Source: Thalassoglobus polymorphus
GTDB lineage: Bacteria; Planctomycetota; Planctomycetia; Planctomycetales; Planctomycetaceae
Length of the DNA: 64,000 nt
Assembly (NCBI RefSeq): GCF_007744255.1
Contig: NZ_CP036267.1
Location: 4,630,001 to 4,694,000, forward strand
Reading direction: 5' to 3'
Position numbers and translations under genes: made by a program. The notes below the pieces were generated by a model that was given only the letters and a program-made list of their open reading frames with translations, was not told where the DNA came from and did not search any database. Below, piece by piece: positions 32,101 through 40,662 of the stretch (positions are counted from its first letter, which is position 1; the number at the start of each line of letters is the position of its first letter).

Positions 32101-33301
32101 TGTTGCTCAGCCTCCAGCCCCAGAGTTCCAGTTCCAACCCAACAAAGAACAAGAAGCGATCTTTGGTGGTGAGCGGCTTCTGGCGAAATTCAATTGCACC
32201 GGCTGTCACGTATTGGAGATGGACTCCGTCGAATTCGAGTACGACCCGAAGGTCCTTGCCATCAAAGGCCAGGACATCTCCGAAGCTGACATGCCTGCAT
32301 TTGACTTGCTCCAACACATCAAGCCAGTAGGAAGTGATGGACAAGGTGCAACGGGTGAGGTCACCGAAGATGGATCTGTGGTTTACAACGCACGTGGATT
32401 CATTCAGGGAGTTCCGGATCCTGAAGAGGAAGATCCTGAATTCAGGTTTTACTCTTACCGATTCTGGGACGGCTTCCAACTTGATGATGGTAAATTCATT
32501 CTCCCAAGTGAAGCTGTTCAAATTGGCGAAAGTCAAATCCGCAAATTCATTGATGGCCGAGGTGGTGATTTCGGAAAATGGCTAGTCAACAGACTTGCTC
32601 CAGAATTAAGCAAAACTCCAGGTGGCAACGACTTTAACGCTGCGTGGCAGGCCTCAGTCCCACCACTCACATCCGAGGGATATAAAGTCCAAACACCGTG
32701 GCTGTACAGGTTCTTAAAGAACCCGGAACCAATACGAAGGACAACTGTGTTACGGATGCCTCGCTTCAACATGAGTGACGAGGAAGCACAGACATTAGCG
32801 AACTACTTCTCCGCTAAAGATGGTGTCCCATTCCCATATCAGACAATTCCACAAAACCAACTCGACTATCAGGCCCAACAGGCAAATACTTACCACAGTG
32901 AATTCCCTGATGCAGAGATTGACTACTTGAGTGCATCATGGAACGTACTGAATGGCCCGCTCTGTCGAAAATGCCACAACGTTGGTGGAAATGTTGTCAA
33001 CGACCCAAAACAGGTCAAAGGCCCAAATCTGCAACGTGTTGAAAGCCGCCTGCGACCAGAATGGACGCAACTCTGGGTATACAAACCAATGTGGGTTTAT
33101 CCATACACAGCGATGCCTGAAAACTTCCCTTCAGATAAACCAGCTGAAATGAAAAAGATGTTCGGCGGCGAGAACCCCCGCCAAGCTCAGTCAGTCATAG
33201 ACGCCTTGTTTAACTACGCAGATCTCATCGAAGTTCATGGTGAGACAACATATAACCCCGAATCTGCAACGCCTCCAGCACAACCAGGAGGTGCGGAATG
33301 A
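29138..33301 (+). CDS. eight-haem c-type cytochrome with coiled coil and internal PDZ-like domain
   Basis: A 1387-residue protein. A membrane helix at about 17-33 is followed by a coiled coil to about 205. CxxCH haem sites occur at 258-262, 316-320, 371-375, 406-410, 545-549, 832-836, 1020-1024 and 1276-1280. Between sites five and six, residues about 665-745 resemble a PDZ domain (GFRGLLIQEVIQGSAA, PGDIVISINGTSL). A His-rich stretch (HHHGE to DAHGDDHHG) lies at 872-893. Position after split cytochrome b suggests it takes the role of cytochrome c1/f as electron acceptor of the Rieske protein, probably with onward transfer to the oxidase; this is inferred. The stop overlaps the start of the next gene (ATGA). 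Confidence 0.85.
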   Translation: MPASEQYWRSLPQMHKVFAASAVLLLGTTLLMMYKDESRSWKKYQKQGEIYRYQRIEEELEQYDDAEYQKNVQLLKDQIAEYEGQWTDRSDEIKELESKLTRLEGQVEILKTKSKSRNAFRDKARADYDIAVRDNASPDVLSNALKAFEEAKQSAQESSLAFQQAVANYDAVKSELDSKRSQLTEAESALTKAQLSQNALEEQKQLLKPDSAFRSFKRWMKELPIIEGFNPHLKIQYDWPSGLNQQLGMVSVGRVDRCRTCHVNIDDFSVTRKDGEIVATNQTYVAEKYPQPFVSHPNPELFLTSTSPHPVNSFGCTICHAGDGSGTSFQNAEHTPSDPAIAEEWASKHDWHSNHFWEAPMYPNQFIESTCLKCHHDVVELGENEKYGATAPKVVKGWETIRDYGCFGCHEINGYDGTTPIGPDLRLEPNTPEELAAIEADPNMIAGDMRKVGPSLRHIDSKLTPEFVAYWTEEPKRFRPDTRMPQFFDLTNQHDEMAALLQPMELLGIAKYLEAKSQEFDVQTPKDDYKPDAKRGEDLFAKRGCLACHSKQDEAFAGVTADFGPDLSKIHEKIKPGEDGFNWLYTWIKQPSLYHTRTKMPDLYLDTYTEGETTIDPAADIAAYLLEGGAREFPALPKPENDLGLVFDHDFSLEKAKSIGLGEEGFRGLLIQEVIQGSAAQRAQVQIGENWEDRPLVPGDIVISINGTSLKSIQELKEIVHNAKVGEEVKLVVLRNRKEITTRLFVSTPADDLVLLYLGKSLDKPGVEKTLEQRRFPVTSDMFEDNKTPANFIKGDEIELAPLSMDEEVSPEEWEKRKLVYIGRRTIARYGCYGCHDIPGFETARPIGTALQDWGHKDTSKLAFEHIHEFLHHHGEISETPASEDAHGDDHHGSAALGTSTAARMEKIVKDSKAGDPNVTDQDLTEAMLYKSAISHGRAGFLWQKLRQPRSYDYKKTETKNWDERLRMPKFPFNPEQIEAVSTFVLGLVAQPPAPEFQFQPNKEQEAIFGGERLLAKFNCTGCHVLEMDSVEFEYDPKVLAIKGQDISEADMPAFDLLQHIKPVGSDGQGATGEVTEDGSVVYNARGFIQGVPDPEEEDPEFRFYSYRFWDGFQLDDGKFILPSEAVQIGESQIRKFIDGRGGDFGKWLVNRLAPELSKTPGGNDFNAAWQASVPPLTSEGYKVQTPWLYRFLKNPEPIRRTTVLRMPRFNMSDEEAQTLANYFSAKDGVPFPYQTIPQNQLDYQAQQANTYHSEFPDAEIDYLSASWNVLNGPLCRKCHNVGGNVVNDPKQVKGPNLQRVESRLRPEWTQLWVYKPMWVYPYTAMPENFPSDKPAEMKKMFGGENPRQAQSVIDALFNYADLIEVHGETTYNPESATPPAQPGGAE

Positions 33302-34167
33302 TGATTCGTATGCAAACTCAACAGACATTTCTTGCCGTCCTATTCTTGTCGGTGGTGACAATGAGTGGTTGCGATCCTTCTGTTCGACGTGAAGGCGTCG
33401 GTGGAGGGGCTCGTAGCCCAGTCCACGTGACACTGCTCACCGAAGGTGGTTTAGGCGAGTCGGAAGCTGAAGCAATTCAAAATGCTGGCCCGAAGATCAC
33501 AGAGTTTGGGACAGTACGAGGCAAAATTTCAGTTGAAGGAGCCCTCCCCAACTTTGCACCTTTACTTGCACAAGGCGAGCCAACGAAAGATGCAATCTGC
33601 AGCGAAATGGCAGTTCCGAACCAGTCAGCAGTCGGCGAAAACGGTGGACTTGGAAACGTCTTTATCTATTTGAAACGCGTACCAAATGTCGATGTTCCTG
33701 CACCTCCAACTGAGCAAATCGATTTTGATCAACAAGGGTGTGTTTTCATTCCACACGCCCAAGTTGTTCAGGTTGGACAACCTATCTTGTTAAAAAATTC
33801 AGATCCCGTTGCTCACAACGTGAACGTCAAAGGACAAGCAAACACATTCAATTCAACCATCACTCCTTTGAACGCTGCAAATGTCAATTACCAATTTGAA
33901 TTTGCTGAATCAAAACCAGCATTAGTGATCTGTGACTTCCATGTCTGGATGTCATCATACGTGATGCCGGTTGATCATCCCTGGGCGACTGTCACAAACA
34001 TGGATGGCACTTTTGAAATCCCAAATGCACCAGCGACAAACTTAGAATTTGTCATCTGGCATGAAAAGCTTGGTTATATTGAACGCTCATTGTCGGTTGA
34101 TGTCCCCGCGAACGGAGAAGCGTCCCCTATCGAAATCACAGTCAGTGCCGACAAGCTGGCAAAATAG
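33298..34167 (+). CDS. cupredoxin-like lipoprotein, first of a pair
   Basis: A 289-residue protein with a lipobox ending at Cys25 (VTMSGC), so probably a lipoprotein. The C-terminal half is cupredoxin-like: H173 in VAHNVNVKG and C212-x2-H215-x2-M218 in CDFHVWM are the candidate copper ligands, followed by YVMPVDHPWATVT. This arrangement occurs in plastocyanin-like proteins encoded near respiratory genes. It probably carries electrons between the multihaem cytochrome and the oxidase, although a structural or copper-delivery role is possible. The start overlaps the upstream gene by four bases. The paralogue follows 29 bp later. Confidence 0.78.
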   Translation: MMIRMQTQQTFLAVLFLSVVTMSGCDPSVRREGVGGGARSPVHVTLLTEGGLGESEAEAIQNAGPKITEFGTVRGKISVEGALPNFAPLLAQGEPTKDAICSEMAVPNQSAVGENGGLGNVFIYLKRVPNVDVPAPPTEQIDFDQQGCVFIPHAQVVQVGQPILLKNSDPVAHNVNVKGQANTFNSTITPLNAANVNYQFEFAESKPALVICDFHVWMSSYVMPVDHPWATVTNMDGTFEIPNAPATNLEFVIWHEKLGYIERSLSVDVPANGEASPIEITVSADKLAK

Positions 34168-34196
34168 AACCATCAACGAATGCGCGGATTGTTACC

Positions 34197-35186
34197 ATGA
34201 TTAATCGCAAGCACAATCAGTTCCTGATCTTGCTGGCACTCGTGTTTGTCACGGGTTGTGCCCCCAAAGCAGATCGTGAATCGACAAATGTCGAACCTGC
34301 CTCAGACGTCGACATCTCAGTAGGTGAAGTCGCAGTCGAGGAAGTAGAGGAAGCTCCCGCACCGAGTGAACCTGCAGCAGCACCTAGCAACACAGAGACT
34401 GCAACAGCCTCTTCGAAAGAATCAGCACCAGCTGCAGCGGCACCAAAGAAAGAAATGGCCAAGCCGTCAGAGACAGCAAAACCTGCTGAAACTCCAACTC
34501 CAAATGCGACAGCTAGTCATACAGGACCAGCGAAATTTTTCGGTCGAGTCTCAGTCAAAGGGACCGCTCCAAACTTACCGCCTCTATTAGAAAAAGGCGC
34601 TGAAACTAAGGATGCCATCTGTGCCGATGTCGCTGTCCCGAATGAAAAGGCAGTCGTCTCGAAAGATGGTGGCCTTGCGAATGTCTTTGTCTACATGAAA
34701 AGAGCTCCTAAATCAGGTGTCCCCGCACCTAAGCAAGACGAAGTTGTCGAAATTGACCAAAAAGGTTGTGTCTTCTTGCCACACGCTAAAATTGTTCGTG
34801 TTGGCCAGCCAGTTTTATTGAAGAACTCCGACCCAGTTGCTCACAACGTCAACGTCAAAGGTTTTCAAAACTCCTATAACAATGTTGTGACAGCCAATGG
34901 CAGCACAGAGCATACATTTGAATTCGTAGAAGGGACACCGGCGTTGACCGGCTGTGACTTCCACACCTTTATGACTGCTTACATCCTTCCCTTGGATCAC
35001 CCTTGGGGAGCTGTTACAGATGAGAATGGGAATTTTGAGATCACCGATCTCCCTGATGGAACTTGGACCTTTGTTTTGTGGCATGAAGCGGTCGGATATG
35101 TTGAACGCTCCGTCAAAGTTGAAGCTGCCCAAAACACTGCCGTTGAAATGAAATTTGAAGTCAATGCGTCAAAATTGTCGCAGTAA
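34197..35186 (+). CDS. cupredoxin-like lipoprotein, second of a pair
   Basis: A 329-residue paralogue of the previous gene product. The lipobox is FVTGC (Cys21); residues 35-108 are a low-complexity Ala/Pro/Glu/Lys linker, a long tether. The cupredoxin-like part repeats the first: H216 in VAHNVNVKG and C253-x2-H256-x2-M259. Conservation of the ligand set in both copies suggests that both bind copper, while the tether suggests different reach from the membrane. It lies between the first copy and a dihaem cytochrome lipoprotein. Confidence 0.78.
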   Translation: MINRKHNQFLILLALVFVTGCAPKADRESTNVEPASDVDISVGEVAVEEVEEAPAPSEPAAAPSNTETATASSKESAPAAAAPKKEMAKPSETAKPAETPTPNATASHTGPAKFFGRVSVKGTAPNLPPLLEKGAETKDAICADVAVPNEKAVVSKDGGLANVFVYMKRAPKSGVPAPKQDEVVEIDQKGCVFLPHAKIVRVGQPVLLKNSDPVAHNVNVKGFQNSYNNVVTANGSTEHTFEFVEGTPALTGCDFHTFMTAYILPLDHPWGAVTDENGNFEITDLPDGTWTFVLWHEAVGYVERSVKVEAAQNTAVEMKFEVNASKLSQ

Positions 35187-35200
35187 CCTCCAAGAGTATC

Positions 35201-35204
35201 GAGG
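35201..35204 (+). promoter_or_regulatory. ribosome binding site for the dihaem cytochrome
   Basis: GAGG lies seven bases before GTG 35212. The open frame extends back into the previous gene, but this site and the lipoprotein signal immediately after the GTG decide the start. Confidence 0.6.
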
Positions 35205-35211
35205 TTTTCCT

Positions 35212-36645
35212 GTGAGAACCATTTGCACACTACTGTTGATCTGTCTGACCTCCGGATGCGGTGGAAAACTTGAGTTTTCTAATCGCGAGGAGTACAAGAC
35301 CTTGTCGCCCTATGCGCAAGATTATCTGGATAAGGTCCTCCTGACTTACTTCGGTGAGCCGACCGAGATGGTCGCTTGGGACAAACTCCCCTTGAATATG
35401 CACTACGCACAAGGGACTGTCCAAGATGGATCAGGACGACAATTGTCACTAGAACTCAGCGAACCACACACTGCGATTCCCGAGGGGACTGAAGTCCTTT
35501 GGATGGGTGGGAACCTTGCTGGCCAGCCGAGTTCATGGATTAAAACTTGGAACGAAGAAAAACATCTTGCAACCCTTGAGATGCCGCTCGCTTCAAACCC
35601 TGATGAAGGGACACCGGTTATCTTAGGTCCAGGAGAAATTCTGGCGGATGGACGCATGCTGTATGCAGAACATTGTCAGCATTGCCATGGCGTCACTGGA
35701 GATGGTATGGGACCGACAGCTCCCTACCTGAACCCAAAACCACGCGACTACCGCAGAGGAATTTTCAAGTTCACTACTACGCAGAGTTCAAAGAAAGCAA
35801 GTCGTCACGACCTTAAGAACGTCATTGAAAATGGTGTTCCGGGGACTTACATGCCCTCTTTCAAACTTCTCACAGAAGAAGAATCGACGGCTATCACAGA
35901 GTATGTCATGTGGCTAGCAATGCGTGGAGAAGTCGAATACCAATTGATTCGTTTACTAGGTGATGGATACTCACTTGAAGCCATTGCAGACAGAACTGAA
36001 GATGGTTCTGAAACTGCTACTGAAATTCAAAATGAGTTTCTCGAATCGGTGAACGATCCCGATTCATTTCCAGCTGAGGTCGACTCAATTGTCAGTCGTC
36101 TTGCCAATGACTGGGAATCGTCACAAGAAGAAGCTTCTGAAGTTCGTCCTTTAACTCCTCGTGTCCCGTATTCGAAAGAGTCAATTGCCAAAGGTCGAGC
36201 ATTATATCTTAAAGATAGTTTGAAATGTGCCCAGTGCCATGGTGAAGCTGGATTTGGAGATGGCTCACAGACGCTAGCAGTATCGAAGGATGAAGCTGGC
36301 CAGGATAACGTTGGCCTCGGCTTGTACGACACTTGGGGAAATCATGTCAAACCAAGAAACTTACACACCGGTATTTACCGAGGTGGTCGTCGTCCAATCG
36401 ACTTGTATTCTCGACTGTATGCTGGAATTAAGGGAACACCTATGCCAGCGTTTTCGACGACTTTGCTTCGTCGATCAAATCCTGAAGATCCGAATTCAGA
36501 AATGACGGATGAAGATATTTGGCACCTTGTCAACTACATCTACAGCGTTCCGTTTGAAGATGTTCAAGCTGGCTCGGAATCTCAAGCGGTTGATCCAGCA
36601 CCTGCGAGTGATGACCCGACTGAGAATGAAGTCGCAGCGAAGTAG
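35212..36645 (+). CDS. dihaem c-type cytochrome lipoprotein
   Basis: From GTG 35212 the protein has 477 residues and starts VRTICTLLLICLTSGC, a textbook lipoprotein signal with Cys16 as the lipid site. Two cytochrome c domains follow: CQHCH at about 155-159 and CAQCH at about 339-343. Downstream segments PSFKLLTEEESTAITEYVMWL and PAFSTTLLRRSNPEDPNSEM contain likely distal Met regions. A region of about 110 residues between the domains is acidic. It is the last gene before oxidase subunit II and probably donates electrons to the CuA site. It could also substitute for the cytochrome c domain that many caa3 enzymes carry on subunit II and that is absent here. Confidence 0.85.
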   Translation: MRTICTLLLICLTSGCGGKLEFSNREEYKTLSPYAQDYLDKVLLTYFGEPTEMVAWDKLPLNMHYAQGTVQDGSGRQLSLELSEPHTAIPEGTEVLWMGGNLAGQPSSWIKTWNEEKHLATLEMPLASNPDEGTPVILGPGEILADGRMLYAEHCQHCHGVTGDGMGPTAPYLNPKPRDYRRGIFKFTTTQSSKKASRHDLKNVIENGVPGTYMPSFKLLTEEESTAITEYVMWLAMRGEVEYQLIRLLGDGYSLEAIADRTEDGSETATEIQNEFLESVNDPDSFPAEVDSIVSRLANDWESSQEEASEVRPLTPRVPYSKESIAKGRALYLKDSLKCAQCHGEAGFGDGSQTLAVSKDEAGQDNVGLGLYDTWGNHVKPRNLHTGIYRGGRRPIDLYSRLYAGIKGTPMPAFSTTLLRRSNPEDPNSEMTDEDIWHLVNYIYSVPFEDVQAGSESQAVDPAPASDDPTENEVAAK

Positions 36646-36692
36646 TCCGATTCTTTCTGTTTTGAAGCATATGACCGGATGAGGTTATTCCC

Positions 36693-37571
36693 GTGAAGTG
36701 GTTTTGGTGTTTATTCTTTGCATTCTGGCCAACTCTAACAGTCGCACTCTGTTTAGCGTCGCCAGGTTTAGGGTGGTGGTTTCCCGGTGAAGCCGCTTCA
36801 CCCTTGGGACAGCGCATTGACGATTTGTTCTATTTGATTCTCATCATTTGCACGATTGCCTTTATTGGAACTCAAGCGGGTCTTGCATATGTGTTGTTCC
36901 GCGGTGCGTATGACACAGAACCAGAAGCTGTAACCAAGAAAGCCTGGCACTCTCATGGTAGTCATGAGTTGGAAGTGATCTGGAGTGTTATCCCAGCGAT
37001 CGTCCTGCTGTTCATTGCATTTTATCAAATGGACGTTTGGGCGGAATATCGTGTGAAAAGCGCGTTCCCTCGTGATAAGATGGAAACCGCCCTGAAACGA
37101 GTGAATCAAAAGCGAACGACAAAAGACAGCTTAGCACTGGCAGAAGTGACTGCTCGTCAGTTCGAATGGCTCATTCGGTATCCAGGGTTCAACGATGACG
37201 GAACCCTGAAGCCACTCATGAAAGACCCTCAGCCAACAGATCTTTACGCTGTTAACGATTTGCATTTGCCAGCAAGTGCTCCCGTAATGATCAACCTGAG
37301 AACAATGGATGTTCAGCACTCATTCTTCTTGCCAGAACTACGTATTAAGCAAGATGCAGTTCCAGGACTAACAATCCCGATCTGGCTTGAAGCAAACAAG
37401 CAACAGACATATCAGCTTCTCTGTGCAGAATTGTGCGGATGGGGTCACTACAAAATGAAAGCCCGATTCGTTGCGGAATCGGATGAAAACTTTATTGAAT
37501 ACCTTCGTCAACTGGAGCGTGAACAAAACGAAGATCGCGTTGACGATGAACCAGAACCCAGTGACGAGTAG
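36693..37571 (+). CDS. coxB: cytochrome c oxidase subunit II
   Basis: A 292-residue subunit starting at GTG 36693 after GAGG. Two transmembrane segments (about 1-25 and 50-75) are followed by an ELEVIWSVIPAIVLLFIAFYQ helix and the CuA domain with CAELCGWGHYKM, giving the C-x3-C-x3-H-x2-M ligand set. Another ligand His is in MDVQHSFFLPELRIK. There is no C-terminal cytochrome c domain. It receives electrons from cytochrome or cupredoxin and passes them to subunit I. Confidence 0.95.
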   Translation: MKWFWCLFFAFWPTLTVALCLASPGLGWWFPGEAASPLGQRIDDLFYLILIICTIAFIGTQAGLAYVLFRGAYDTEPEAVTKKAWHSHGSHELEVIWSVIPAIVLLFIAFYQMDVWAEYRVKSAFPRDKMETALKRVNQKRTTKDSLALAEVTARQFEWLIRYPGFNDDGTLKPLMKDPQPTDLYAVNDLHLPASAPVMINLRTMDVQHSFFLPELRIKQDAVPGLTIPIWLEANKQQTYQLLCAELCGWGHYKMKARFVAESDENFIEYLRQLEREQNEDRVDDEPEPSDE

Positions 37572-37638
37572 TTGTCGTAATCCCGCAGAGTAAACATGCC
37601 CATTTAACCATGTTACTTTTGTGATTTTGCAAACATAT

Positions 37639-37719
37639 TAGAACTGATCCTGAAACTTGAAATTGGTCTCCCAAACGTTGAGGAAAGCGACCATTTCAAT
37701 GCTTTTCGGAATGGTTCTA
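37639..37719. repeat. family-1 palindromic repeat, copy B
   Basis: 81 bp starting TAGAACTGATCCTGAAACTT and ending TTTTCGGAATGGTTCTA. It sits between coxB and coxA, 68 bp after the coxB stop and 34 bp before the coxA start. The ends are imperfect inverted repeats and the CCCAAACGTTGAGG centre is near-palindromic. It may make a stem-loop in the oxidase mRNA. Confidence 0.8.
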
Positions 37720-37753
37720 CTTATCATGTGAATAATTTTATTGGAGTGAGGCG

Positions 37754-39607
37754 GTGAGTTCAGTCGCAGCCACAGCAGATTCAGCCGGACACGATCACGA
37801 CCATGGGCATCACGCACATGTGGATGATCATCTTGCTTTGTTAAAAGCCGTACCTTTCTGGTCGACAGATCATAAGGTCATCGGTATTCAGTTTCTTCTC
37901 ACCACCTTAGTGATGATGATGGTGGGAGGAGCATTGGCCTTGGGTGTGCGCTGGCAACTTGCATTCCCGTGGGAAAACATGCCCATAATTGGTGCTTTTT
38001 TCCCTGCCTCTGCAGGTGGGCAGGTCACTCCCGAATTTTACACCATGCTATTCACGATGCATGCAACAGTGATGATCTTCCTGGTGATCATTCCTGTTCT
38101 TGCTGGTGCGTTCGGGAACTTCCTGATACCGCTGATGATAGGTGCGGACGACATGGCGTTTCCGCTGCTGAACGCATTGAGTTTTTGGGTCATGCTACCC
38201 GCGATTTTCTTCTTCGGAATGAGTTTCGTCTGGAATGATGGATGGGGTCCTAACGCTGGTCCAGGAGCTGGTTGGACATCGTACCCTGCACTCTCCGCAA
38301 TCAAGGCAGCCGCACCGGGATCCGGCTGGGCACAGTTTTGGTGGTTGATGGGTGTGACATGTGTTGGATTCTCATCGATGATGGGATCGATTAACTACAT
38401 GACTACGATCATTAACATGCGAGCACCTGGAATGACTTTGCTCAGGATGCCACTAACCATCTGGGGCATGTTTATTACCGCAGTCCTACAAGCATTTGCC
38501 CTGCCTGTTTTAACTGCTGCTGGATTTATGCTGGTTGCAGACCGAACCTTAGGAACATGCTTCTTTATCCCATCTGGATTGGTGGTGAACAATGCCGCAC
38601 CGACCGTTGGTGGGGGACAGACGCTTCTTTGGCAACACCTGTTCTGGTTTTATTCGCACCCAGCGGTGTACATCATGGTCCTTCCCGCAATGGGAATGGT
38701 TTCAGATATGCTCGCTTGTATGTCACGCAAACCGATCTTCGGTTACAAGCCGATGGTTTATTCACTGGCAGCGATTGCTGGTCTCGGATTTATCGTGTGG
38801 GGTCACCACATGTTTATCTCGGGAATGAATCCAGCTCTCGGAATGACTTTCATGATTTCAACGATCATGATTGCACTTCCTTCAGCGGTGAAGGTGTTCA
38901 ACTGGATCGGTACGATCTGGGGTGGAAAGCCCGAGTTTAATGTCATCTTTTTAAATTGTGTTGCTTTCGTCTCAATGTTTATCGTTGGTGGACTTTCCGG
39001 AATTTTCATGGCAGCAGTCCCTGTCGATATCTACATTCACGACACCTACTTCATTGTAGCTCACTTCCACTATGTCCTCTTCGGATCAACATTGTTTGCA
39101 GTCTTTGGAGCGATTCACTTCTGGTATCCGAAAATGTTCGGTCGCTTCATGAGTGAGGGATGGGGGAAGCTTCACTTCTTCCTGACTTTCATTGGTTTCA
39201 ACGGAACGTTTTTCCCAATGCACCTGCTAGGTGTTGCCGGAATGCCGCGCCGTTACGCAGACCCTTACCTGTACCCTTACCTTGAACATCTTCTCCCACT
39301 AAATCAGTTCATGACAGTTTCTGCAGCCGTTATGGGATTTGCACAATTCATCCTGATCGGCAACTTCATCTTCAGCCTGTTTTCTAGTCGCAAAGCAGGT
39401 CGTAATCCCTGGAATGCGAACGGGCTCGAATGGCATGCTCCGTCGCCTCCGGGACATGGAAACTTCGATATTCCAGCTGTTGTTTATCGAGGCCCATATG
39501 AATATTCCAGCCCTGAGCATGATTCTGACTACTGGCCCCAAGCTGAGGTTCCAAAACCAGTTGTTGAACACGAATCAGAAACAACACCAAAAATTGCCCC
39601 CGCTTAA
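37754..39607 (+). CDS. coxA: cytochrome c oxidase subunit I (A2-type haem-copper oxidase)
   Basis: A 617-residue subunit with twelve or so helices. The low-spin haem His is in HATVMIFLVIIPVLAG; the CuB His and crosslinked Tyr are in YSHPAVYIMVLP, and HHMF and VAHFHYVLFG hold the other histidines. The YSHPxV motif replaces the usual GHPEV, which is the mark of A2-type enzymes that lack the conserved D-channel glutamate. The N-terminus has HDHDHGHHAHVDDH (residues 13-26). The GTG at 37754 follows GGAG/GAGG. It reduces oxygen to water while pumping protons. Confidence 0.95.
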   Translation: MSSVAATADSAGHDHDHGHHAHVDDHLALLKAVPFWSTDHKVIGIQFLLTTLVMMMVGGALALGVRWQLAFPWENMPIIGAFFPASAGGQVTPEFYTMLFTMHATVMIFLVIIPVLAGAFGNFLIPLMIGADDMAFPLLNALSFWVMLPAIFFFGMSFVWNDGWGPNAGPGAGWTSYPALSAIKAAAPGSGWAQFWWLMGVTCVGFSSMMGSINYMTTIINMRAPGMTLLRMPLTIWGMFITAVLQAFALPVLTAAGFMLVADRTLGTCFFIPSGLVVNNAAPTVGGGQTLLWQHLFWFYSHPAVYIMVLPAMGMVSDMLACMSRKPIFGYKPMVYSLAAIAGLGFIVWGHHMFISGMNPALGMTFMISTIMIALPSAVKVFNWIGTIWGGKPEFNVIFLNCVAFVSMFIVGGLSGIFMAAVPVDIYIHDTYFIVAHFHYVLFGSTLFAVFGAIHFWYPKMFGRFMSEGWGKLHFFLTFIGFNGTFFPMHLLGVAGMPRRYADPYLYPYLEHLLPLNQFMTVSAAVMGFAQFILIGNFIFSLFSSRKAGRNPWNANGLEWHAPSPPGHGNFDIPAVVYRGPYEYSSPEHDSDYWPQAEVPKPVVEHESETTPKIAPA

Positions 39608-39687
39608 CTCTGTACGAATCATTAGTCCGTTCCCGCAGTCCCAAATCACTACGGAAACCGAATACGTGAAGTTGCCGATAAGATCTC

Positions 39688-40662
39688 ATGTCCCAAATCG
39701 ATCAGACAAACTGGTTTCGCCGCCTCGCCGTTACGGCGTTAGGTTTGACGATGATCACACTGATCTTCGGGGCTTTGACGACATCGAAAAACGCCGGGAT
39801 GGCATTTCGTGACTGGCCGACTTCTGACGGCCATATGATGATCACCTATCCCTGGCTGAGCGACTTCGCAAAAGACTGGGACAAATTTTTAGAGCATGGT
39901 CACCGTTTAGCTGGAATGGTGATTGGAATCTGGTCAATCATCCTCGTTGTCTTTGCGTTCATGACAAAACAACGACGCACACTGAAAGTCCTTTCCGTGT
40001 GTGTATTGCTTGGTGTGATATTTCAAGGTTTGCTAGGTGGCTTCCGAGTTCAGCTTGATGAGCGTGGCCTCGCCATGGTCCATGGAGCATTTGCGGCTCT
40101 CGTCTTTTCAGTAATGGGAGCACTCATTGTGCTTTCAGGAAAGCAGTGGGAAACACCTGAAGCTGAAACAGAACGGACAACAATGACCATCATGAAGGTC
40201 TTGTCTGTTCTACTCCTGTCGATTTTGGTCATTCAATATCTATTCGGTGGAATGATTCGTCACCAAGGATCGGGGTTGCATGAACACCTCGCATTAGGAT
40301 TTGTTTCGCTTGGAATGATATTCGTTAATTTCACCTTCTGTAGTTTTTCAAACGTTTCCTGGCTAAGAAAGTCTGGCCTGCTACTCCTTCTTATTGGTAT
40401 CGGCCAAGTCGGTCTTGGATTAGGAACGTGGGTTTTGAAATTCGGATTTACACCGACTGGATATGTTCCCATCAGTGATTCGATTCAACAGGTGACATTA
40501 CGAACGGCGCACACCGTCTGGGGGATTGTGACATTCCAGGCTGCGTTTGTGCATTTATTAAAAGTTTATCGTGTCGGTACTGTGTCGAAATTTTCTGACT
40601 CCAAGCCGATCACGGTCCGCAATTCCAAGCAGGTTTTCGCTGTAGAAGGGGGGCAGGAATGA
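39688..40662 (+). CDS. ctaA: haem A synthase (CtaA/COX15 family)
   Basis: A 324-residue protein with eight helices, FRDWPTSDGHMM near the start, GHRLAGMVIGIWS with a haem-ligand His and HQGSGLHEHLALGF plus LRTAHTVWGIVTF for the second set. It converts haem O to haem A, the prosthetic group of the adjacent oxidase. The gene lies after coxA; its stop overlaps the start of ctaB in an ATGA arrangement, so haem O and haem A synthases are translationally coupled. The conserved N-terminal Cys pair of some bacterial CtaA proteins is not seen. Confidence 0.9.
   Translation: MSQIDQTNWFRRLAVTALGLTMITLIFGALTTSKNAGMAFRDWPTSDGHMMITYPWLSDFAKDWDKFLEHGHRLAGMVIGIWSIILVVFAFMTKQRRTLKVLSVCVLLGVIFQGLLGGFRVQLDERGLAMVHGAFAALVFSVMGALIVLSGKQWETPEAETERTTMTIMKVLSVLLLSILVIQYLFGGMIRHQGSGLHEHLALGFVSLGMIFVNFTFCSFSNVSWLRKSGLLLLLIGIGQVGLGLGTWVLKFGFTPTGYVPISDSIQQVTLRTAHTVWGIVTFQAAFVHLLKVYRVGTVSKFSDSKPITVRNSKQVFAVEGGQE

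Noticed and set aside
31907-32536. A 209-codon frame antisense to the octahaem cytochrome
   Set aside because: It overlaps the haem-binding part of the large cytochrome, which is clearly coding, and has no recognised motif.
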